A stretch of 37,500 nucleotides of DNA from Prorocentrum cordatum. Taxonomy: Eukaryota > Sar > Dinophyceae > Prorocentrales > Prorocentraceae. A program made the translations under genes and the position numbers. The notes beneath the pieces were generated by a model, which searched no databases, was not told the DNA's origin, and saw nothing but the letters and a program-made list of their open reading frames with translations. Positions within the stretch are counted from its first letter, which is position 1; each line of letters begins with the position of its first letter. Location of the stretch: positions 1 through 37,500 of the forward strand of contig CAUYUJ010000877.1 in NCBI GenBank assembly GCA_963575745.1, given 5' to 3'. Positions 18,037 to 25,612 of the stretch are shown here, one piece after another.

Positions 18037-18217
18037 CCCAGGCTTCCAACGTATTGGCACAAGCAAGGCGGAGGTGTTTCGCCTTTTTTTGCACAGGGGC
18101 CCTCGCCGGGCCGCTGGACCGTTCAAATACGGCTCAGGATGAAAAGCCCGTCCCCGGGAGGGGGTCGTGACTTCCAGGGACCCCGCATTGAGAAAATCAA
18201 GACATCGGATCTTTGGG
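18037..18217 (+). repeat. Repeat family B, copy B6
   Basis: The left end CCCAGGCTTCCAACGTATTG matches the CCAACGTATTG of B1; the right end is GACATCGGATCTTTGGG. Core GGGCCCTCGCCGGGCC and GGCTCAGGATGAAAAGCC are present. Full length. Confidence 0.75.
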
Positions 18218-18569
18218 GACGACGTTGAACGGCAACGACGACGGAGGCAGGGGAGGAGGCTACGACGGCGGCAGTGTCGTCGGCGGCGGCGGCGGCGGGG
18301 CTACGACGGCGGCGACTGACGGCGACGGCGGCGACGGCGGCGGCAGTGGCTGCAGCTGCGGCGATCGACTAGGTTCGAGGATTCCAGGCCGCCCAGATGA
18401 AGCCAGAGTGCATGGGGTCGGAGGATCGCGCCGCATCGCCGATGCATCGGCGACGCTGAGCAGTGCTTCTGCGATGCGTCGCGATCCTGAGCTAGGTTGT
18501 CTACATACCGACGTCCCACAGGCGGACGAGGAGAAGAATCAGGAGGAAGAGGATGAATCGGGGGGATGG
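18218..18569. other. Intergenic stretch with (GGC/GAC)n
   Basis: GGC and GAC triplets at about 18230-18365, then unique DNA with GCATCGC/GCGATGC words (GATGCATCGGCGACG, TGCGATGCGTCGCGAT) at about 18435-18490. No gene recognised. Confidence 0.45.
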
Positions 18570-18778
18570 CCCTGAGCTTCTGGCGTCGTGCAACATAGTT
18601 ACTTGTTTGGGCGACGTTTGACCGAATTCGCCCTCGGGGAGCCCTCCCACCAGGCCGCGGGACCTTCGAGAACGACTCGGGTCGAAAAGCTTGTTCCAGG
18701 GAACGGGTCCAGACCGCGGGGGGTCGCCCTGAAACAATAACACAAGCAACAAAAAACACGACGTCGGAGGTCAGGGGG
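18570..18778 (+). repeat. Repeat family B, diverged copy B7
   Basis: Recognised by GGGAGCCCTCCCACCAGGCC, GGGACCTTCGAGAACGACTC, AAAAGCTTGTTCCAGGGAAC and the end CACGACGTCGGAGGTC, in the family order. Boundaries are approximate. Confidence 0.55.
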
Positions 18779-18949
18779 GAGGAGCGGGAGACAGGTGGGA
18801 GGAGGAGGAGAAGGAGGGGGTGCTTCGGCTGTGTTGGCGACCCTCTCCCTCCCCTCCTCCCCTCGTCGTGCATGTTCTGTGGCTTCCTCGTTCTCGAATG
18901 GCCTTCGGCCCACGCCGCCACCGTGCCTGCATTGTGGGTCCGAGTCCGC

Positions 18950-19510
18950 AGGGATGCTTCTTGGGGTCCCCTCGGAGCGCTCCAGGGGGCAGTTTGGGGG
19001 CCAGTTGGGGGGCCTCCTGGGAGCCTCCTGGGGGCCTCTTATTCCGGGGGGCCTCTCGGGGGCCTCGTGGGGCCCTGTGGGGAGCCTCTCGGGCGGCCTG
19101 GAGGGCATCTCGGGGCCGAGGGGCCTCCCGAGAGGTCCGCTCGGGCGGGGCCCGCTCCGGGAGGCCCTCTACGGCCGTCTCGGGCGCACCTCGGGGCCGT
19201 TTTGGCATCCTCTTGTGGCAGTGGCGGGGCCCTCCCGGGGGCTTGGCGAGCCGCCCTGGGGCGGTCCCTGGGGGCATCTTGGGTCGTCTTGGAGCGTCGG
19301 AGGCCTCGAAGTGTCGAGGACCCCCAACGATCATGGAAGAACGATCGGAGAATGAAAGGTTGTTGGCCTCTCGGGGCCCTCTCGGGGAAGGCTCTTGGGT
19401 TATCTCGGAGGCCTCTTGGGCCGTTTGGGGCATCTTGGGCGTCGTGGAGCGATCTTTGGGCGTCTCTGGGCCTTCTTGGACCGTTTTGGGGGCCTCTTGT
19501 AGACCTCTTG
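18950..19510. repeat. Degenerate GGGGCCTCNTGG minisatellite
   Basis: About 560 bp of diverged units close to GGGGCCTCTCGG / GGCCTCCTGGGAG, related in unit to the blocks at 12.9-13.5 kb. Overlapping frames read as Gly/Ser/Trp/Pro/Leu repeats. Taken as non-coding. Confidence 0.7.
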
Positions 19511-19639
19511 GCCCGTCGTGGGGCCCTCCTGGGACCGAGGGAAAAAGAAATGCGGAAAGACGCCCCGGGCACGCGGGGAGCCCCCAATGTGGAGCCCGGG
19601 CCCCGAGTAAAAGCTTCTTGAGGATCGAGGATTGCGGCC

Positions 19640-19920
19640 TAAGGGATTAGGCAACGGACCTGAGGACACGTCCACTCCGGGCTGAGAGGTACGATGGTGG
19701 AGCTCGTAAATAGAAGGGTTGCAGTGATCTCTTTTTGGCGGAAGCCCCTGAATAGCTCATCCCACAACGTAAAGATGTTCGCGGACTTGACACATAGGAC
19801 ATCTTCGCGGGCCGTCAATATCTTGGCCAGACCGGCTTTTTGCTGCACCAAGAGGCTTCTCCCCCCCCTGGCCCCGTCTCCCCCAGCTCTCCTCTCGTAC
19901 TCCCGTGGCTCCTCCTCGCG
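19640..19920 (-). CDS. Exon-like stretch of unknown identity
   Basis: On the minus strand a frame contains the mixed-composition segments QQKAGLAKILTAREDVLCVK, SANIFTLWDELFRGFRQ and KEITATLLFTSSTIVPLSPE. Unlike nearly all other frames in the first 20 kb it is not biased to Arg, Pro, Gly or Ser and the local DNA is less GC-rich. It could be a host exon or a gene relic. I see no start, no clear splice sites and no family resemblance, and chance is not excluded. Confidence 0.18.
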
Positions 19921-19984
19921 TCGCCCGCTCCGCGTCATCCCTCGCCTCCAGGGCCACCAAGCCCAGAGGCAAACGGTGAGATTA

Positions 19985-20228
19985 TCCTCCTCATCCTCCT
20001 CCTCCTCCTTCTTCTCCTCCTCCTCCCCTGACATCCTCCTCGTCCTGGGCTGCGCGTGGAGGAGGAGCAGGAGGGCGGGAGGGGCGAAGAGAGCCGGAGG
20101 GCCCCGTGAGGGAGGAGGAGGAGCGGGGCTCGGGGCAGGGGTTCGGGGGCGGCCAGGAGGGAGGCCACGGCCTGGGGGGGGTGGATCTCATGGCGGGCGC
20201 CTCTTCTTATTGCAATACGTCCCTAAGG
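19985..20228. other. (TCC)n tract and purine-rich intergenic DNA
   Basis: TCC/TTC triplets at about 19986-20045, then GAGG-rich unique DNA up to family-D copy D3. No gene recognised. Confidence 0.5.
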
Positions 20229-20397
20229 TGCCGTTTTTTGAATACAAACTCCGCGTGCGGACCATGTAATAAAAATAAAGGGTTGATTAATAGATGCAAG
20301 GATGAGTTTACCCATGTATGTATTCATAATTTGAGCATGGAATGAACAGCATATGTTTTTATATATGTGCATATATAGATATATCATTGTGAATATC

Positions 20398-20429
<32 letters not shown>

Positions 20430-20452
20430 GTATTAATTTCTGCCCTGTAGCC
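20229..20452 (+). mobile_element. Repeat family D, copy D3, with AT expansion
   Basis: Begins about GGTGCCGTTTTTTGAATAC and shares CTCCGCGTGCGGACCATGTA, GATGAGTTTA and the end CTATGTATTAATTTCTGCCC with D1. Its interior has expanded into (TA)n at about 20393-20425, which accounts for its extra length. Confidence 0.6.
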
Positions 20453-20699
20453 CCCCACCCACCCCTGGGCCGCGCACAGGAAGGAGGAGGAGGAACCCAA
20501 CTGAACCTGACCGAGATTTCCCCAGCCACTGTAAAGAAACAGTGTACCGCCCAGTTTAAAGATGTTTACATCCAGGTCCATGTTTTCCGGGTTATTGCCA
20601 AAAGCCCGAACGACACAAGGGGCCTCGAAGCCCAGGGGCTTGGGCGGGAAATACCGAGGCAAGTTTTAGCCTCTCAGAGAATAGACTGGAGCTACCTAG

Positions 20700-21358
20700 A
20701 CAGAATGAGGTTTTAACATTTTTTTTGTGGAACAGTGCCAACCAACGCCTGTCTCGCCAAGTGGGGTTTTAACATGTCCCCGAACTGTGCCAAGTGTGGT
20801 ATGACCGACACTGCGTGGCACAGGGTATGGGAGTGCCCGTGCCCAGAAGTGGCCAAGTTGCAAGAGGAGGCATTCCCTCAGGCGATGGTCGAACAAACCA
20901 TAGCCGAAGGACAAGAATTCCCGCTGTTCAGTAGAGGTTGGATAGCACGTCCCGGCTGAAGCCATGAACCCCCATTTGACAGTTGGGTTGTTGTCTTCTT
21001 TGGCCCCGATGGTGAGCCCGTTGACCCGTTTGAGTTCCCGCCTGGAAGCAAATTGTTCTCTGATGGGTCTTGTCTCACCCCGCACCTAGAACATCTGGCG
21101 CGCGTAGGTTGTGCTGTTGCACAGATCGATTCCGAAGGCAACCCGCTGAGAAGTATAAGAACTGCAATCCCCAAGGTCATGGAACAAAGTTCGGGGACTG
21201 CCGAACATGGAGCCATCCTTATAGCTGGCTGGCATGGTGCAAACAGGGCCGAAAACAGGATTCGTGTCTCTATTGCGGCCCTGTGGAAGGCTGCCCGAGC
21301 CCCGAGTTGGGCTGCGTCGGGGGCCAAGGGCCAACCCGCAGGCCCACATTTGGCGTGA
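20700..21358 (+). pseudogene. LINE-c zinc motif and N-terminal half of RNase H
   Basis: One frame reads a Thr-Asn-Ala-Cys-Leu segment, then C-x2-C...T...H-x4-C (NCAKCGMTDTAWHRVWECP), the zinc motif that usually sits between reverse transcriptase and RNase H in these elements. A TGA at 20957-20959 interrupts the frame. It then continues with FFGPDGEPVDPFEFPPGSKL and LFSDGSCL, the first catalytic Asp of RNase H, followed by ARVGCAVAQID (second strand of the fold). A candidate for the catalytic Glu is in GTAEHGAIL. The third catalytic region is not found before the frame ends. RNase H would remove the RNA template during cDNA synthesis. This copy is inactive. Confidence 0.7.
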
Positions 21359-21493
21359 CATTGTTCGTTTTTCCCTACATAGGCTCTGCCTAGAAGGGTT
21401 CTTACTCTCTTAGCTGAAAGGGGCCGGGCAGTGTAAAGCGCCCCGGGCGGTTCCCCCAGTCCCCGCCCCGCGGTTCCCCCAGTCCCCTGAGAA

Positions 21494-22361
21494 CTTTAGC
21501 TTTAGCTTTAGCTTTAGCTTAGCTGTAGCTTAGCTTCAGCTTAGCTTCAGCTTAGCTGTAGCTCAGCTTCAGCTTAGCTTCAGCTTAGCTTTAGCTTAGC
21601 GTTAGCTTAGCTTTAGCTTGGCTTTAGCTTAGCGGCACCTTAGCTTTAGCTTAGCTTTAGCTTAGCTTTAGTTTTAGCTTAGCTTTAGCTTAGCTTTAGC
21701 TTAGCGTTAGCTTAGCTTCAGCTTAGCTTCAGCTTAGCTTTAGGTTAGCTTTAGCTTAGCTGTACCTTAGCTGCACCTTAGCGTTAGCTTATCGTTATAT
21801 TAGTTTTAGCTTGGCTTTAGCGTAGCTGCACCTTAGATTTAGCTTAGCTGTATATTTAGCTTTAGCTTAGTTTTAACTTAGCTGTAGCTTAGCCTTTACC
21901 ATAGCTTTAGCTCAGCTTTAGTTTAGCTTTATCTTAGCCTTTACCGTAGCTTTAGCTTAGCTTTAGCTTAGCTTTAGCTTACCTGCACCTTAGTTTTAGC
22001 TCAGGTTTAGATTAGCTTTATCTTAGCCATAGCTTAGCCTTAGCTTAGCTTTAGCTTAGCTTTAGCTTAGCTTTAGCTTTAGCTTTAGCTTACCTTGAGT
22101 TTAGCTTAGCTTAGCTTTAGCTTTAGCTTTATATTAGCTTTATCTTAACCTTTACCGTAGCTTTAGCTTAGCTTTATCTTAGCTTTAGCTTAACTGCACC
22201 TTAGTTTTAGCTCAGGATTATCTTAGCTTTAGCTTAGCCTTAGCTTAGCCTTAGCTTAGCTTTAGCTTAGCTTTAGCTTAGCTTCATCTTAGCTTTAGCT
22301 TACCGTGAGCTTAGCTTAGCTTAGCGTTAGCTTTAGCTTTAGCTTTAGCTTAGCTTTAGCT
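21494..22361. repeat. TTAGC/TTTAGC minisatellite inside LINE-c
   Basis: About 868 bp in which 5-mers TTAGC and 6-mers TTTAGC (variants TTCAGC, TGTAGC, TTTATC) mostly alternate to give an 11-bp higher unit, TTAGCTTTAGC. The AGCT palindrome recurs almost every half unit. Just before it, CGGTTCCCCCAGTCCCC occurs twice (about 21448 and 21471). It separates the two halves of the RNase H domain. Confidence 0.95.
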
Positions 22362-22424
22362 GCTTTCCTGGGGGCTCCAACTCCTATGTAGGGTCGCACT
22401 GGGATATTTTTTCCAAGGAGCCCG

Positions 22425-22752
22425 TGAGCAACATGTTCAAGTAAAGGCCCACCTAGATGAAGCGGACTGCGAGGACCGCGAAGCTGTGATCAATTGTAGA
22501 GGGAATCGCTTAGCTGCTTATCATGCAGGTCAGGCGGCTAGGAGTCATAATGTTTCCGATGATAGTGCCACCAGGGCAAAGCACACTATTGATATGTATA
22601 AGGCTCTCGCCCTCGGTGCGTCCAAGACCGTAGGGTCGTGGCCCTCGTTCGCTGACCTCGGAGCTCTCGCTCGTCTGTCGATCCCTTCGAAAGAAGCCCG
22701 CTCAACGATTCAGGACCAGCACGAGATCGCTTTTCCATGGAAGAACCGATGA
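22425..22752 (+). pseudogene. LINE-c C-terminal half of RNase H
   Basis: The frame reads VQVKAHLDEADCEDREAV and then GNRLAAYHAGQAA. KAHLDEAD carries the RNase H histidine; GN-x2-A-x3-A-G-x-A-A is the last catalytic motif. The position normally held by Asp (GNxxAD) is Ala here, so this copy would be catalytically dead even if whole. Upstream words (SHWDIFSKEP in another frame) point to one more frameshift near 22420. It continues as a helical-looking tail to the TGA at 22750-22752. Confidence 0.65.
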
Positions 22753-22770
22753 AAGATCTGTTTCAAGAGC

Positions 22771-23019
22771 TTGGCAACATCGAACAAGACCAAATCCTGC
22801 CCTGGCATGAACCCAGCTATCGCCAGCCTCCTGCGACAGCCACGCAAGGGGCACAAGCTGCATTTAGCTCGGGCTGAAGATAGCTTCCTCCCTGTCTGTT
22901 TCTGCTTTGCCTGTGGTGGATTTCTTCCTTGCCGAGCGGGGGATGGGCACAAACTCCTGACCCCCTGCCTCGGCAAAGCGTCTTCTGAATCCCGCAAGCT
23001 GAACCGAGGGCCCTCCTAG
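22771..23019 (+). pseudogene. LINE-c C-terminal Cys-rich module
   Basis: The frame reads HKLHLARAEDSFLPVCFCFAC then GGFLPCRAGDGHKLLTPCLG and ends KASSESRKLNRGPS with TAG at 23017-23019. The order H-x-L ... C-x2-C-G ... L-x2-P-C-x-G parallels the C-terminal module of LINE-a (WCRRCGAY ... PPCPDPK ... GRHPKTGQSL). It is out of frame with the RNase H half, so a further shift lies between about 22750 and 22860. Confidence 0.6.
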
Positions 23020-23324
23020 GAGTGGGTTGCCGTTTGAGCAACCCTGTCCCTCTCCCCGAGGTCGACTGCCTGCTGCGTGCCCAGGCGCAGGGTCGAGGCA
23101 GGGGCGCTCCAACATATCATGGGTAGTCCAGATTTCGTAATAAAGGGAGGGGGGTCTCACTTCGGTTGGCCGCCTCGGCCTTTCGACCGCTGACCTGCGG
23201 ACTGTCTCGTGCACCCCTGGTCGGCGGTGAAAGCCCGAAGTTGCCAGTTCGGGACCCTATCATTGCGTTGCTGGGCGTCGTGCTGTTATACGACGCTCCG
23301 CTCATCTGGCAACCTGGTAACATT
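23020..23324. other. Possible 3' flank of LINE-c
   Basis: About 300 bp of unique DNA between the last LINE-c stop and a (GGA)n tract; AATAAA-like TAATAAAGG at 23137-23145. It may be the element's 3' UTR. No gene or RNA structure recognised. Confidence 0.35.
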
Positions 23325-23757
23325 GCGGAGGAGGAGGACGGGGAGGGAGAGGGGAAGGGGAGGAGGAGGAGGAGGAGGAGGAGGAGGAGGAGGAGGAGGA
23401 GAGGAGGGGAGGAGGAGGAGGATGAGGAGGAGCAGAGGGAGCAGGAGGAAGGAGGAGGAGGGAGGGAGGGAGGAGGAGGAGGAGGGGGAGGGGGAGGGGG
23501 AGGGGGAGGAGAGGAGGAGGAGGAGGAGGAGGGAGGAGGGAGGAGAGGAGTGAGGAGGAGGAGGAGGACGAGGACGAGAGGGACGAGGAGGAGGACGACC
23601 GAGGAGGACGAGGAGGAGCGAGGAGGACGAGGAGGACGGAGGAGAGAGGAGGAGGAGGAAGGAGGAGGAGGAAGGAGGAGGAGGAGGAGAGGAAGGAGTA
23701 GGAGGGGAGGAAGGAGGAGGAGGGGAGGGGGGGGGGGGGGGGAGGGGGAGGAGGGGG
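23325..23757. repeat. (GGA)n tract ending in G-rich run
   Basis: GGA triplets with GAC and GGGA variants, ending in a run of 15-16 G around 23728-23743. Confidence 0.95.
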
Positions 23758-24117
23758 GCCTATGGACGAATCTCCCCCCGAAGCCGTCCTCCCCCTCCCC
23801 CTGAGCACACACATTTCCCCCTCCTGAGCCGATCCCCCCTCCGAGTTTGATCCCCCCGCCCCTAGCACTATAAGCAAAAATCCCCACCCTGCCCCGGATC
23901 CTATCCCCACCCCCTCCTCTGCCCAAGAGCCCACCCCCCTCCACCTCCCTGGGCCTGCCCGCCCCCCCTCGCGCGCCAAGGAACCACGGGGGCCGCCGCG
24001 GCAGCCCTGGGCCGCACGGCCGGTCTTGGCGCCGCTGGCCAGCGACGAGGCTCGCCAGGGGATAGGGCGGGCCAGCGGCGCTCTGCTCGTGCCTGCCTGC
24101 CTGCTGCTGCCACTTGT
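23758..24117. other. C-rich intergenic DNA
   Basis: CCCCCTCC and GATCCCCCC words dominate about 23780-23960, then unique GC-rich DNA. No gene recognised. Confidence 0.4.
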
Positions 24118-24271
24118 CTCCTCTTCCTCCTCCTCCTCCTCCTCCTCCTCCTCCTCTCTTCCTCTCCTCCTCCTCCTCCTCCTCCTCCTCCTCCTACTCT
24201 CCCTCCTCCTCCTCCTCCTCCTCCTCCTCCTCCTCCTCCTCCTCCTCCTCCTCCTCCTCCTCCTCCTCCTC
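24118..24271. repeat. (TCC)n tract directly abutting the LINE-a 5' end
   Basis: About 150 bp of TCC/CTC triplets ending exactly where the DinoSL-like sequence starts. A second TCC tract lies behind the LINE-a 3' end (30618-30649), so LINE-a is bracketed by this triplet. Confidence 0.95.
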
Positions 24272-24293
24272 TCCGTATCCATTTTGGCTCAAG
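24272..24293 (+). other. Relic dinoflagellate spliced leader (DinoSL)
   Basis: Matches the known 22-nt DinoSL at 21 of 22 positions. The only difference is T instead of G at position 7; the last 15 bases ending TTTTGGCTCAAG are exact. It is on the + strand, directly upstream of the LINE-a 5' UTR and directly after (TCC)n. DinoSL is added to mRNAs by trans-splicing, so its presence in the genome indicates that a mature mRNA was reverse-transcribed. Confidence 0.85.
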
Positions 24294-24430
24294 ATGCTCT
24301 GTTCCACAGGGGAACAAGTGGATACCGCTAGTCCGCGGCCAGTGCCAGGGCGCTTCTGCCCGACAGTTTTGCTTCCGTCTCTCCTGGCCCTGTGGCTGGC
24401 CTCGTTGCTCTCCAGAGCAGGCGAGGGACC
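24294..24430 (+). other. LINE-a 5' UTR
   Basis: The first 50 bases are shared with LINE-b: AACAAGTGGATRCCGCTAGT followed by CCGCGGC occurs here and at 30690-30717. The GTTCC...GGAAC inverted pair (about 24300-24316) precedes it. The start codon of ORF1 is at 24431. Confidence 0.65.
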
Positions 24431-25566
24431 ATGGCGCTTGGAGGCCGCGGCGGTGGCGGCGGCGAGGCCAAGCCTGACTGGCACTGCCGTTTCTGCAAGT
24501 ATGAGCGCGGGCCCAGGATGCCATGCCCAGTCGCGAGCCGAATGTGATGCCATGCATCACATTCGGCTCCAAGCAGCTCTGCCACTTCTGCGGCGGCGCC
24601 AAGGACCGCACCTTCCTGGGCCATGTCCGAGGGGAGGAGGGGCTTCGCCGTGGCCACAGTGGCACCACAGGTGCTGGTGGTGGCGCAGGCGCCGCTGGGC
24701 AGCACCTCGCCATGCAGAGGGAGCTCACCAGGCTGCGAGAGGAGCTCAAGACCTTGCGGGCGGAGGGCAAGAAGGGCCCCGTGGCGGAGGCGCCCAGCGG
24801 CGCTGAAGCTGAGGAGGGCGCAGAGGGAGGTGACGAGCAGCGCAAAATCGAACATCTTGACGGCCAGCTACGTGCGCTGCGTGGTCTCTCCGGCCCAGGG
24901 AAAGACATGCTCGACACGATCGAGCGGATTGCGGCCCAGCGGCAGGTCTTGGCAGAGCAGGTGCGTGCCAAGAAGCCCGTGGTGGCGCAGCTGCTCACTC
25001 TCCAGAAGAAGCTCAAGTCCAAGCAGGACGCCATCAGCAAGCAGGACGCGGCGGTGGCCAAGGCGCAGGAGGCGGTCACCGCGGCGCAGGCTGCGCTGGA
25101 GGCCGAGCGCGAGAAGGGCACCAAGTTGCGTGCTGACGCGGCCGAGCTGGAGGAGCAGTTGCGGGCGCTCAGTGCCCAGGTGCCCAGGCCTCCAGACGCG
25201 AAGGAGTCCGTGGGGGTCCCAGGTGGGGCGCCACACCTTGATGGCTTGGCCGACCTGCTCAAGGAACTGGGGGCGTCGGGCGAGGTCACCGAGGAGTTCC
25301 TGGCCCACCCCAAGATCGCGGCGTCTTTCGGCCCTAGGGCTGCGACGCGAGTGCGTCATGCTGGTGACGTGGATCCTGGTGGCGTGGCGGCGGCACCGCC
25401 CGACGCCAAGAGGCTGCGCACGGTGGCTGACAAGGCGCCACTCGAGCAGCTGCGTGACAGCATCGCGGCCGCAGGAGTCCAGGCCCCCACCGATGAGGCG
25501 GAGATCAGGGCCAAGGCGCACCAGATCGCCGCAGCTGCCAGTGCGTGGGCCTATCGTGCCTACTAG
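24431..25566 (+). CDS. LINE-a ORF1: zinc finger and coiled-coil protein
   Basis: Probably the RNA-binding ORF1 protein of the element. From the ATG at 24431 the frame reads DWHCRFCKYERG (W-x-C-x2-C) and stops at a TGA (24545-24547). The next frame, open to the TAG at 25564-25566, gives FGSKQLCHFCGGAKDRTFLG with the second C-x2-C. Together this is the layout of a RanBP2-type zinc finger, and LINE-b has the equivalent DWCCQRCKH ... SCKKCG in a single frame. A perfect 15-bp inverted repeat lies at the break. After a Gly/Ala linker, about 200 residues are Ala/Glu/Lys/Gln-rich with heptad spacing (LTLQKKLKSKQDAIS to LEEQLRALSAQV), a strong coiled coil. It is followed by VPRPPDA, a motif also in LINE-b (VPRPPEA), and a C-terminal TDEAEIRAKA helix. 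ORF1 ends 46 bp before the ORF2 start. Confidence 0.75.
24535..24569. repeat. Perfect 15-bp inverted repeat at the ORF1 frame break
   Basis: GAGCCGAATGTGATG, a 5-base loop CCATG, then CATCACATTCGGCTC. The right arm encodes the normal protein (ITFGS); the left arm looks like its snapped-back copy. It coincides with the loss of frame in the zinc finger. Confidence 0.85.
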
Positions 25567-25612
25567 GCGTCGGGGGCCGAGGAGTTGGTTGTGCTGGAAT
25601 ACCTTGCTCAGC

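Larger units (their letters stand above)
20650..23019 (+). mobile_element. LINE-c, 5'-truncated retrotransposon remnant
   Basis: A decayed 3' portion of a non-LTR element: a CCHC zinc motif that follows the reverse transcriptase in this group, an N-terminal RNase H half, a minisatellite, a C-terminal RNase H half and a Cys-rich C-terminal module. No reverse transcriptase core remains. The RNase H signature (KAHLDEAD, GNRLAxYHAGQAA) differs from LINE-a and LINE-b, so this is a different lineage. Confidence 0.75.

Noticed and set aside
18771-19650. Overlapping 180-276-codon frames rich in Gly, Trp, Pro and Arg
   Set aside because: Periodicity follows the 10-12-bp DNA unit and not codons; a non-multiple-of-three unit opens all frames.
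21494-22361. The TTTAGC array as an interstitial telomere
   Set aside because: The unit lacks the GGG of TTTAGGG and has an 11-bp mixed period.
23020-23324. Possible tRNA or SINE within the LINE-c 3' flank
   Set aside because: No cloverleaf with matching acceptor and T arms could be drawn by eye.
23901-25313. A 470-codon minus-strand frame opposite LINE-a ORF1
   Set aside because: Shadow of the high-GC ORF1 on the + strand; no motifs, while ORF1 has a zinc finger and coiled coil conserved with LINE-b.
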